Positions 1 to 6,337 are shown, counted from the stretch's first letter. The stretch is DNA of 6,722 bases from Gammaproteobacteria bacterium (GCA_024511045.1 JANEMG010000137.1:1-6722), one strand, 5' to 3'. A program made the numbers and translations. The notes: generated by a model from the sequence alone, not told the origin.

Positions 1-156
1 AATGCTTACGGCATTTTCTGGTGCTACTGTTTTGCTAAATTATGATTTGCCAACGGTATAGAACTAACATCATGGCCCATTTGAGGCCGTTTAGGAAGTG
101 GGGCGGACCATTCCATTAAGTATAGCGTTTCCAGAAAGAATTTAGCAGGTTTCCAT

Positions 157-165
157 GGGGGGGGG
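157..165. repeat. Run of nine G residues
   Basis: Nine consecutive G residues follow an ATG at 155 that has an AGCAGG sequence 5 bases upstream. As read, the ATG-155 frame closes at 197 and is out of phase with the kinase remnant. One extra G would join it to the frame that starts at 196. Nothing else gene-like is visible in bases 1-195, and no convincing promoter was found there. The run may be chance, a phase-variable tract or a miscounted homopolymer. Confidence 0.6.
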
Positions 166-195
166 CGGGAAGACAAAGTTGCCGAGTGTGGGTGT

Positions 196-852
196 ATGAA
201 TTGGACGGCAATGACCTCGCCTGCGACGGCCGGGAATGATTCCCCGTTCAGGACAGGCACAGGATCGGTACTGAAAGACCGTTTCGAATTGCTGGAAGTG
301 ATCGGCTGCCGATGCTGGCGGGTGCCATGGTGCTGCTGGCACTGGGCGCAGTGATCCGTTATTGGCATCTGTTGCCCTTCCCGTACGAGTCCGGCGAGGC
401 TGAACAGTCTGGAACTCAGTCTGTCAGTACCCAGCAGCCGCAATTGCCTGTACCGGAAGTGCACGACGGGCAGAATGCCGCCATCGAGGCTGAGGATGTC
501 GATGACGACCTCGCCAGGCCAGATGCCGATGTGACGACGGTGCCGGCCGCTGCCCCTGTCGAACCCAGAATATGGACGGACAGGGAAGCCTGTCGCATCG
601 GTGATGAAATGGAGATCCGGTTTTCCGTGCAGGAGCCGTTGCATGTGCGTATCGCCGTGATCAATTCACGGGGTGAAAGCAGCGAATTGTTTCCCAATGA
701 CCTGCAGCAGGACAATTACTGCCTGCCGGGAAAGGTGTATCGAATTCCGCCGGCCGACAGTGGCGTGCCCCTTTTTGCACAGCGACCAGTTCGTTGCCGA
801 AAAGCCGGAAAAACAACTGACGGCGAGAGAAATTCGGTATAGGATATATTGA
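196..852 (+). pseudogene. Remnant of a receptor-type Ser/Thr protein kinase with DUF4384-like domain; catalytic domain deleted, frameshifted
   Basis: Three pieces of one gene can be read. Piece 1, in the frame of ATG 196 (or ATG 211), ends near 306 with VLKDRFELLEVIG, the classic opening of a Hanks-type kinase N-lobe just before the glycine loop. The glycine loop, catalytic and activation segments (about 250 residues) are absent. Piece 2, from about 306, is in another frame and begins with a hydrophobic membrane helix (LPMLAGAMVLLALGAVI), then an acidic/proline-rich linker. It continues into a domain with the DUF4384 pattern: IGDEMEIRFSV, then ELFPND, a CLPGKVYRIPP strand and a loop. Piece 3: after CCCCTTTTT at 769-777 the frame shifts by one base, and the continuing sequence SDQFVAEKP to RYRIY stops at 850-852; the unshifted frame ends at 842 in unrelated-looking residues. 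In intact relatives the kinase is cytosolic and the sensor extracytoplasmic. It lies 75 bp upstream of the OmpA gene in the same direction. The start is uncertain because no strong Shine-Dalgarno is seen. Family assignment of the ends is from memory of motifs; loss of the kinase core is direct. Confidence 0.72.
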
Positions 853-927
853 TTCCAGCAGCATCGGCGAACCGGCAAGGGGTAATGGCAGTCATCGTTC
901 GGAGATATTCAGAAGAGAGGTGATATC

Positions 928-1458
928 GTGGACAAAAAGAGTCAATTGCTTGTCGGACTGCTGCTTGCGTCCGCTGTAAATATGGCCCGGGCCGATGAGG
1001 TCATCATGTTTACGGACCAGGTTCCGACTCCGGAAGAACTTGCCGGGGCCCTGTTTCCCGACAAGACCGAAGGCAGGCCTGCAAAAATCAAAACCCGGTC
1101 ATTGCAGTTTGGACGCAAGGCGAGACCATCGGAAACCACCGGCGTGGGCATGCCGATCCGCTTCGATCTGAATTCCGCGGACATCAAGCCGGAATCCAAA
1201 CCTTACCTGGATCAGATCGGCATGATGATGCAGATGGAAAAGCTGGCCAATGAAAAGCTGGTGATAGAAGGTCACACCGATGCGCTGGGGCCGGAACAAT
1301 ACAACGCGGTTCTGTCCAGGAAAAGGGCTCAGGCAGTAAAAAATTATCTGCAAGGGAAGTTCAACATCTCGCCCGAGCGTATCGTTGTCTCCGGGAAAGG
1401 TGAAAGCGATGCCTTGCCAGGCACGAAACTTACCGACCCGATGAACAGGCAGGTGTAG
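928..1458 (+). CDS. OmpA-family peptidoglycan-binding envelope protein, C-terminus cut by an amber codon
   Basis: This is a 176-residue secreted protein. The start is GTG 928, chosen because AGAGAGG at 914-920 sits 7 bases upstream and the first residues form a signal peptide (KK, then a hydrophobic stretch, cleavage likely after ARA at residues 20-22). Residues 75-176 are the OmpA C-terminal domain: FDLNSADIKPES, then IEGHTD (Asp118) and LSRKRAQAV (Arg133). The Asp and Arg are spaced by 15, as in the pair that binds diaminopimelate of peptidoglycan in OmpA proteins. There is no N-terminal beta-barrel, so it is probably a periplasmic or outer-membrane-associated cell-wall tether. The protein stops at NRQV with TAG 1456-1458, exactly where the family normally continues with NRRV followed by a short strand; the next codons read FYRGN and then TAG at 1474. 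A single C-to-T change of CAG would explain it. The lost tail is short, so function may survive. It is followed closely by ppgK on the same strand. Confidence 0.9.
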   Translation: MDKKSQLLVGLLLASAVNMARADEVIMFTDQVPTPEELAGALFPDKTEGRPAKIKTRSLQFGRKARPSETTGVGMPIRFDLNSADIKPESKPYLDQIGMMMQMEKLANEKLVIEGHTDALGPEQYNAVLSRKRAQAVKNYLQGKFNISPERIVVSGKGESDALPGTKLTDPMNRQV

Positions 1459-1485
1459 TTCTATCGTGGCAATTAGGAAATCGAC

Positions 1486-2241
1486 ATGCATATTTTAGGC
1501 GTGGATATCGGCGGTTCGGGCATCAAGGGCGCCATCGTCAATACGCAAACAGGCCGGTTGATTACCGATCGGCAGCGCATCGCCACGCCGCAGCCGGCAA
1601 CACCAAAAGCCGTCGCTTCGGTGCTGGCGCAGCTGGTGAGATATTTTCAGTGGAGCGGTCCTGTCGGATGCGGCTTTCCTGCGGCTGTCCACCATGGCGT
1701 CGCCCGGACAGCGGCGAATATTTCTTCGGAGTTCATCGGTACCGATATCGACAGGCTGTTTTCGGAAGCCGCCGGCTGCACCTGCTTCAATGTCAACGAT
1801 GCCGATGCGGCAGGGTTGGCGGAGATGCGCTTCGGCGAAGGTGCCGGGCAGAACGGGGTGGTGCTGCTGATCACCATCGGCACCGGCCTGGGGACGGTGT
1901 TGTTCACCGAGGGCAAGCTGCTGCCCAATACCGAGTTGGGGCATCTGTACCTGGAAAGCGGACAAAAAAGCGAGCATTTTGCCTCGGATGCGGTGCGCAA
2001 GAGCGAAGGGCTTGGCTGGAAGCAATGGGGGAAGCGCTTCAATGAGTACCTGGCGATGATGGAAAGCCTGTTCTGGCCCGACCTGATCATTCTTGGCGGC
2101 GGAGCCAGCAAGAAATTCGCCAAATTCGAGGAAAAGATCCTCGTCGACGCCCAGGTCAGACCCGCCGCCTTCCTGAATCAGGCCGGCATCGTCGGTGCCG
2201 CGCTGTTTGCGGAACAGCGCATTCATGCTGCTGACTCCTGA
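1486..2241 (+). CDS. ppgK: Polyphosphate glucokinase (ROK family)
   Basis: A 251-residue cytosolic sugar kinase that phosphorylates glucose to glucose-6-phosphate using inorganic polyphosphate (often also ATP or GTP), feeding glycolysis. Motifs seen in order: phosphate loop DIGGSGIKG (residues 7-15), GFPAAV (63-68), NDADAAG (104-110) with the presumed catalytic base Asp105, second phosphate loop IGTGLG (131-136), NTELGH (148-153) typical of the glucose site, and the LGGGASKK nucleotide-side loop (203-210). The zinc-binding cysteine motif of classical ROK glucokinases and repressors is absent and there is no DNA-binding domain, which fits the short PpgK type. Length and motifs agree with an intact gene. 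The ATG at 1486 is preceded by AGGAA at 1475-1479. It is 27 bp after the OmpA stop, and the amber-readthrough end of ompA would overlap this ribosome-binding site, so co-transcription is likely. Polyphosphate preference is inferred from family resemblance; an ATP-type ROK glucokinase is the alternative. Confidence 0.88.
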   Translation: MHILGVDIGGSGIKGAIVNTQTGRLITDRQRIATPQPATPKAVASVLAQLVRYFQWSGPVGCGFPAAVHHGVARTAANISSEFIGTDIDRLFSEAAGCTCFNVNDADAAGLAEMRFGEGAGQNGVVLLITIGTGLGTVLFTEGKLLPNTELGHLYLESGQKSEHFASDAVRKSEGLGWKQWGKRFNEYLAMMESLFWPDLIILGGGASKKFAKFEEKILVDAQVRPAAFLNQAGIVGAALFAEQRIHAADS

Positions 2242-2254
2242 TACAGGGTCCCCC

Positions 2255-2310
2255 TTGGCCTGCCGTTGTCAACAGGCCAAAGGAACCCGGCAAGTAAAGC
2301 CGGGGTTTCT
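2255..2310 (+). terminator. Two adjacent hairpins after ppgK, the second terminator-like
   Basis: The first hairpin pairs TTGGCCTG (2255-2262) with CAGGCCAA (2273-2280), a perfect 8-bp stem with a 10-base loop. The second pairs AACCCGGC (2284-2291) with GCCGGGGTT (2299-2307), allowing one bulged G, with a 7-base loop, and is followed by TTCTAT. The short T-rich tail makes the second hairpin a plausible intrinsic terminator for the OmpA-ppgK transcript. The first may be an anti-exonuclease or auxiliary stem. Confidence 0.6.
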
Positions 2311-2485
2311 ATATCCTATACTCCCCTGGGAGTGATTTGTCCTGTTATTGGACCGGTGGACTTCGTGTGTCGTGAGGCCAGGGAGTGAGAACAGGCTGTG
2401 GGCTGCAGGGATGGTTGCAGCATAGCATGCGGCTGTAATAAAAGGGCGGGTTTTCATTTCATCCAAGCATGGACATAGGACATTC
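2311..2485. other. Intergenic stretch before the MipA-type gene
   Basis: No open frame of coding character is seen. Small possible foldbacks are ACTCC/GGAGT (2320-2324 with 2329-2333, 4-base loop) and CCTGTT/AACAGG, which enclose about 45 bases. A weak promoter-like pair TTGCAG and TAATAA is present near 2414-2440, but its spacing of 15 is poor. I see no recognisable riboswitch or RNA gene. Confidence 0.4.
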
Positions 2486-3278
2486 ATGAGAAAGTTGCTG
2501 CTGGTTTTGTTTTTATGCGTACAGTTGCAAGCGCATGGCGCCGGTATCCAATTCGGGAATCTGATCCCCAATTTCGTCGGCGTGGGGGTTGGATCGACTT
2601 CGGACTGGTCGGGCTCGAAAGATTATATCGCCGGCGTGGCGCCCGGGGCGCGTTATGCCATGGAGGACAAGCGCTACGCAGAATGGTATGGGACCTATGC
2701 AGGCATGAAGATCAACACCCACGAGAATTTTGAATTCGGCCCCGCCATCGTATTCAGAATGGGGCGCAAAGATGTCATGAACGATCAGGTGAACGAACTG
2801 CCAGACATCGACCTTGGCGTCGACCTGGGCGCTTTCATCGGTTATGCCTATAGCAATACCGAAGCGGCAATCCCTTACTACTCGCGTGTTGGCATGCTGG
2901 TGACCCAGGCTGTAGCCGGTGGCTCCAGGGGAACGAATGTCAATATCTATCAATACCTGGATTCCCTTGAGCCAGAAATTGTTTGCCGGCCTGGGGCTGG
3001 GCGCAACGTGGGCAAGCAACAAGTTCATGGATCGTTACTATGGCGTCTCCAGCGAGGCAGCGCTTCAGTCAGGGATCGGCGCCTTCAATGCCAGCAGCGG
3101 CGTTCGCCAGTTCTATGTCTGGCCGGCGCTCATCTATCGCATGACCCCCAAGTGGTATATGGCGGGGGGATTGTATTATCAGCGGCTGACAGGGGATGCC
3201 GCCGACAGCACCATAGTGCGCCAGGAAGGAAGTAAAAACCAATTTACCTATGGATTGGGAGTCGGCTATGCCTGGTGA
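2486..3278 (+). pseudogene. MipA/OmpV-family outer-membrane protein, broken by a frameshift
   Basis: The start ATG 2486 follows AGGA at 2477-2480. The first 19 or so residues are a signal peptide (MRKLLLVLFLCVQLQAHGA). The mature part has alternating aromatic and glycine-rich strands typical of a small beta-barrel: GVGVGSTSDWSGS, GARYAM, FGPAIVFRMGRKD and DLGAFIGYAY. Near 2930-2960 the frame changes. The starting frame runs on to 3235 but becomes arginine/cysteine-rich and unlike a barrel. The sense continues one base later in the frame that ends at TGA 3276-3278, with SINTWIPLSQKLFAGLGLGA, DRYYGVSSEAALQSGI, YQRLTGDAADSTIV and a C-terminal FTYGLGVGYAW. The YYGVS and GDAADS motifs and the terminal aromatic residue are hallmarks of the MipA/OmpV family. 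One extra base in the window explains it; the GGGG at 2928-2931 is a candidate site. Joined, the product is about 263 residues, normal for the family. The role in relatives is poorly defined (a scaffold for murein enzymes, or an osmoregulated or antigenic porin-like protein). It may be a real mutation or a sequencing error. Confidence 0.82.
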
Positions 3279-3307
3279 TTTCAAGTATGCCCTGTCGTAT
3301 TGTCAAC

Positions 3308-3313
3308 ATCGAT
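3308..3313. repeat. Target-site duplication, left of element copy 1
   Basis: ATCGAT abuts the left terminal inverted repeat of the 146-bp element and is repeated exactly at 3460-3465. It is unrelated to the GGAGAC duplication around copy 2, as expected for independent insertions. Confidence 0.75.
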
Positions 3314-3459
3314 AGTAACTACTTGGGCCACTATGGGTAGTCTGTTCCGGAAGACACCGTGAATACGTCCCTGCAGGCTTGTCTTTGGCATCCCTGCCAA
3401 AGACACTTCCTCCACAGACCACCCATAGGGGCTTCTTTTACTATGGGTGAATAGTTACC
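3314..3459 (+). mobile_element. MITE-like 146-bp non-autonomous element, copy 1
   Basis: This is one of two 146-bp copies in the window; the other, at 6456-6601, is inverted and matches at 135 of 146 positions by hand alignment. The ends are imperfect inverted repeats: AGTAACTACTT on the left, against GGTAACTATTC read inward from the right. Inside are a second hairpin, CACCCATAG (3420-3428) with CTATGGGTG (3441-3449), and a central perfect 10-bp stem, GTCTTTGGCA (3381-3390) with TGCCAAAGAC (3395-3404), loop TCCC. Subterminal sequences GGGTAGTCTGT (left) and ACAGACCACCC (right) also pair, so the whole element can fold on itself. There is no open frame of note, so it would need a transposase supplied elsewhere. 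It sits in the gap between the convergent MipA-type gene and the small membrane-protein gene. No IS family is assigned. Confidence 0.85.
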
Positions 3460-3465
3460 ATCGAT
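3460..3465. repeat. Target-site duplication, right of element copy 1
   Basis: An exact second copy of ATCGAT next to the right end of the element. Because ATCGAT is palindromic it could alternatively be read as part of the inverted repeat. The non-palindromic GGAGAC pair around copy 2 at the equivalent places favours a 6-bp duplication. Confidence 0.75.
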
Positions 3466-3467
3466 AA

Positions 3468-3486
3468 ACACCCACCCATGGGGTGT
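3468..3486 (-). terminator. Weak hairpin at the end of the sulP operon
   Basis: Read on the - strand, ACACCC and GGGTGT pair around a 7-base loop, followed by TTTAT. The stem is short and the T tract minimal. Its position, about 60 bp after the last gene of the leftward operon, is the main support. Confidence 0.3.
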
Positions 3487-3544
3487 CAAAGACGAGAATG
3501 CGGCAAATGCGACTGGCTGTTTTCTTCATAATCGATGGCTTGAA

Positions 3545-3931
3545 TCAATCCTGATCCAGAAGCAATTGCTTGAGACTTCTTCCGGTGTTTTCCGGAACGA
3601 TTCTCAAATAAAGAAAGCCCCAAAGCGCATCGGTAAAACCCAGAAAAGCGACAATGAAACCGTAATCGTAGAACAGGCCGGCAGGTATCAGCAATACGGC
3701 GGCAATGAATCGCAGTAGGGCCTCATGGATGACAATGCTGCCATATTTCTGGATATTCCGCCCGCTGATGATCAATACCGCCGCCGTATAAAGCAGAAAG
3801 GCGGCAATCACCCAGCCCCAGACCGGCTGCTTCAGATTGATGCCTAAAAAGTGATAAAAAGGGGGGCAAAGCAATGTCGCCGCAAGCCCCATATTCCAGT
3901 AACCACTGATTGTTATCAAGTTTGCACGCAT
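3545..3931 (-). CDS. Small four-helix integral membrane protein, function unknown
   Basis: A 128-residue protein with about four hydrophobic helices near residues 9-30, 38-56, 67-88 and 90-111, short polar loops, and a polar C-terminal tail (RSLKQLLLDQD). I do not recognise the family; the size and helix layout resemble DoxX-like four-helix proteins, but no diagnostic motif is visible. The start ATG (3929-3931 on the - strand) is well supported by AGGGGGA 6 bases upstream. It lies 46 bp downstream of the usp gene on the same strand and is probably the last gene of the sulP-usp operon, suggesting a role in the same envelope or transport process. That functional link is inference only. Confidence 0.8.
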   Translation of the reverse strand: MRANLITISGYWNMGLAATLLCPPFYHFLGINLKQPVWGWVIAAFLLYTAAVLIISGRNIQKYGSIVIHEALLRFIAAVLLIPAGLFYDYGFIVAFLGFTDALWGFLYLRIVPENTGRSLKQLLLDQD

Positions 3932-3977
3932 AGTATTCCCCCTGGATGTTTCGCTTCGATTGCCAAGGACAAACGTG

Positions 3978-4844
3978 CTAACGCAGCAGCAGCAAGGGCT
4001 TTTTGGTTTTCAGCAGCATTTTTGTGGTGAAGCTGCCCAGCAATATGTCATGCAGACGGGTATGGCTGTAGGCGCCCATGATGGTCATGTCGATATCGTG
4101 GTTGAGCTGGTATTGACAGAGTTCCTGCTCGGCCTTGCCCTGCATGCTGGCACTGATGATTTCGATGCCGCCGGCGGCACGCAGCCTGGCGGCGGCTTTT
4201 TCCAGCAGATCGTCGGCCAGCTGTTTTTTTCGGACGCATACCAGGTGGCAGGTCAGTCCCTTGTACAACGGGCTGTTGGCCACCAGATCGACAGCCTTTT
4301 CGGCTGCCGTGCTGCCGTCGTAAGCGATCATGATGCGTTGCGGCGCCTTGAATTCCTCGTAGACCACCAGGATCGGCAGGTGCAGGGAACGGATCATGGC
4401 TTCCAGCTTGGCGCCTAGCTGGTCGGAATGGTTTTCATGGATCTTGCCGCGTGCGCCGATAACCAGGACGCGGATTTCGTCCTCCAGTTCGAGCAGTGTT
4501 TCCAGCAGGCTGCCGTGCTGCAGGCATTTGATGGGGGCTGCGATGCCGTCCTGTATGACCCGTTGCTTGGCTTTCTGCAGGATGACCTTGCCCTGCTGCA
4601 GGCGCTGCTTGCTTTGCTGCTGTTCCAGGCTGGTGATCTCTTCCAGCAGATGTTCCCGGCTGTCCAGGCCGATATTGCCGGACAGGTCCGTTTTGGCCGC
4701 CTTTTCGTGATGATGGTCGATGGTGTGCAGCAATTTCAACTGCGCATCGATGCGCTTGGCAATCCAGGCCGCGTAGTCGCAGACGGCTTCACTGAGTACC
4801 GAGCCGTCGATGCAGGCCAGTACGATTTTTGTCTTATCGGTCAT
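3978..4844 (-). CDS. Tandem-domain universal stress protein (UspA family)
   Basis: A 288-residue cytosolic protein with two Usp domains. Domain 1 (about residues 5-162) begins with the strand KIVLACIDGS and contains VLVIGARG (127-133), followed by a glycine at 144. Domain 2 (about 169-288) begins RIMIAYDGS and contains TIMGAYSHTRLHDILLGSFT (254-273), close to the nucleotide-binding signature (glycine, spacing of about 9, then Gly-Ser), with Ser in place of the second glycine. Domain 1 keeps the GxxG but has Gly-Ala and a one-residue-longer spacing, so only one domain may bind ATP well. A long helical insertion rich in Gln, Glu and Lys (about 60-98) lies within domain 1. The start ATG overlaps the sulP stop (TAATG), and GGGAGG lies 7 bases upstream inside the sulP end, so the two are translationally coupled. 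Usp proteins are often paired with or fused to SulP transporters. A regulatory role on the transporter is likely but inferred. Confidence 0.9.
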   Translation of the reverse strand: MTDKTKIVLACIDGSVLSEAVCDYAAWIAKRIDAQLKLLHTIDHHHEKAAKTDLSGNIGLDSREHLLEEITSLEQQQSKQRLQQGKVILQKAKQRVIQDGIAAPIKCLQHGSLLETLLELEDEIRVLVIGARGKIHENHSDQLGAKLEAMIRSLHLPILVVYEEFKAPQRIMIAYDGSTAAEKAVDLVANSPLYKGLTCHLVCVRKKQLADDLLEKAAARLRAAGGIEIISASMQGKAEQELCQYQLNHDIDMTIMGAYSHTRLHDILLGSFTTKMLLKTKKPLLLLR

Positions 4845-6337
4845 TAGTGACCTCCCATGATTTTTTCGATTTCTTCCGGCTTGTCATGAATGCCGAAACG
4901 GTCGATGATGGTGGAACTGGCTTCGTTCAGGCCGATCAACTCGACCTCGGCGCCTTCCCGGCGGAATTTCAATACGACCTTGTCCAGTGCCGTCACCGAG
5001 GAGATGTCCCAGAAATGCGCCCGATGTAGGTCGATCACGACTTTGTCCAGGGCTTCCTTGAAATTGAAGGCGGCGGTGAATTTATCCGCCGAATTGAAAA
5101 ACACCTGACCTACGACATGGTAGGTACGGGTATTGTCTTCCTCGTTCAGTTCCGAATCGACATACATGAAGTGGCTGATCTTGTTGGCGAAGAACAAGGA
5201 TGCCAGCAAAACGCCGACGAATACGCCCAGGGCCAGGTTGTGGCTCCAGACCACCACCACGACGGTCGCGATCATGACGCTGTTGGTGGAGACTGGATAC
5301 TGCTTCAGGTCGCGGATGGAGGCCCAGCTGAAGGTGCCGATGGAGACCATGATCATCACTGCAACCAGCGCCGCCATGGGGATCTGCCTGATCCAGTCAT
5401 CCAGAAACACCACCATGATCAGCAGGAAGATGCCGGCCAGCAGCGTGGACAGACGGCCGCGGCCGCCGGACTTGATGTTGATCACGGATTGCCCGATCAT
5501 CGCGCAGCCGGCCATGCCGCCCATCAGGCCGGCACCGATATTGGCGATGCCCTGGCCCTTGCATTCCCGGTTCTTGTCACTGCTGGTATCGGTCAGGTCA
5601 TCGATGATGGTGGCCGTCATCAGCGATTCCAGCAAGCCGACCACGGCAAGGGGAACGGCATAGGGCAGGATGATCTGCAGGGTTTCCAGGTTCAGCGGCA
5701 CGTCCGGCCAGAGAAAAACCGGCAGCGTGTCGGGCAGTTCGCCCATGTCGCCAACGGTATGGATGTCCAGTTGCAGGGTCATGGCAATGCCGGTCAGCAG
5801 GACGATGCATACCAGCGGTGACGGGATGGACTTGCCGATGACCGGCAGATAGGGGAACAGATAGATGATGGCCAGACCTCCCGCCGTCATGGCATACACA
5901 TGCCAGGAGACATTGGTCAATTCCGGCAGCTGCGCCATGAAAATGAGTATCGCCAGGGCATTGACGAAGCCGGTCACCACCGAGCGGGAGATGAAGCGCA
6001 TCAGGCTGCCCAGTTTCAGGTAGCCGGCGATGATCTGAAAGACACCGGTCAGCAGCGTGGCGGCCAGCAGATACTGCAGGCCGTGCTCCTTCACCAGCGT
6101 CACCATCAACAGGGCCATCGCGCCGGTCGCGGCGCTGATCATGCCGGGCCTGCCGCCGATGATGGCGGTGATCACGGCGATGCAGAAGGATGCATAGAGA
6201 CCGACTTTGGGATCCACGCCGGCAATGATGGAAAAGGCGATCGCCTCCGGTATCAGCGCCAGGGCGACGACAAGCCCGGCCAGTACATCGCCCTTGATGT
6301 TGCCGAGCCAGTCCTGTTTTTTCGAGAGTAAGAGCAT
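4844..6337 (-). CDS. SulP-family (SLC26-like) inorganic anion transporter with STAS domain
   Basis: A 497-residue inner-membrane protein. The start is ATG 6335-6337 because AAAGGA lies 5 bases upstream and SulP proteins normally begin with a short stretch like this. An upstream in-frame ATG at 6421 would add 28 arginine-rich residues overlapping the putative promoter and lacks support. The transmembrane core (about residues 15-390) opens with DVLAGLVVALALIPEAIAFS, the SulP signature region. It includes the GGRPGMISAATGAMA loop (61-75), GLLESLMTATIIDDLTDT (234-251), NRECKGQGIAN and GCAMIGQSVINIKSGGRGR. The last block resembles the BicA-type bicarbonate transporter subgroup. Residues from about 395 to 490 form a cytosolic STAS domain (VVIDLHRAHFWDISSVTALDKV). 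Likely substrates are bicarbonate or sulfate; sequence alone does not decide. It is the first gene of a leftward operon with usp and a small membrane protein, and appears intact. Confidence 0.93.
   Translation of the reverse strand: MLLLSKKQDWLGNIKGDVLAGLVVALALIPEAIAFSIIAGVDPKVGLYASFCIAVITAIIGGRPGMISAATGAMALLMVTLVKEHGLQYLLAATLLTGVFQIIAGYLKLGSLMRFISRSVVTGFVNALAILIFMAQLPELTNVSWHVYAMTAGGLAIIYLFPYLPVIGKSIPSPLVCIVLLTGIAMTLQLDIHTVGDMGELPDTLPVFLWPDVPLNLETLQIILPYAVPLAVVGLLESLMTATIIDDLTDTSSDKNRECKGQGIANIGAGLMGGMAGCAMIGQSVINIKSGGRGRLSTLLAGIFLLIMVVFLDDWIRQIPMAALVAVMIMVSIGTFSWASIRDLKQYPVSTNSVMIATVVVVVWSHNLALGVFVGVLLASLFFANKISHFMYVDSELNEEDNTRTYHVVGQVFFNSADKFTAAFNFKEALDKVVIDLHRAHFWDISSVTALDKVVLKFRREGAEVELIGLNEASSTIIDRFGIHDKPEEIEKIMGGH

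Noticed and set aside
24..644. A 206-codon open frame on the - strand across the kinase remnant
   Set aside because: The composition is rich in His, Arg, Pro and Gln with no domain, and it lies opposite a frame with clear membrane-helix and DUF4384-like motifs. It is a shadow frame.
1495..2226. A 243-codon open frame on the - strand opposite ppgK
   Set aside because: The + strand carries all ROK motifs in order; the antisense frame has low-complexity Gln, Arg and His content and no recognisable fold.
2255..2310. Integron attC site or riboswitch in the paired hairpins after ppgK
   Set aside because: There are no paired core-site motifs of attC and no recognisable aptamer; a terminator explains the second stem with its T-rich tail.
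3369..3377. Palindromic CCTGCAGG in element copy 1 as a functional site
   Set aside because: It is not conserved in copy 2, which has substitutions there, so it is unlikely to matter for the element.
3308..3465. CRISPR or REP-type repeat explanation for the duplicated sequences
   Set aside because: There are only two widely separated inverted copies, with no spacer array, a length of 146 bp and target duplications, which fits a transposable element better.
5117..5821. A 234-codon open frame on the + strand opposite sulP
   Set aside because: It is extremely rich in His, Gln, Asp and Gly as expected from the complement of a membrane-protein gene, and the - strand has unmistakable SulP motifs.
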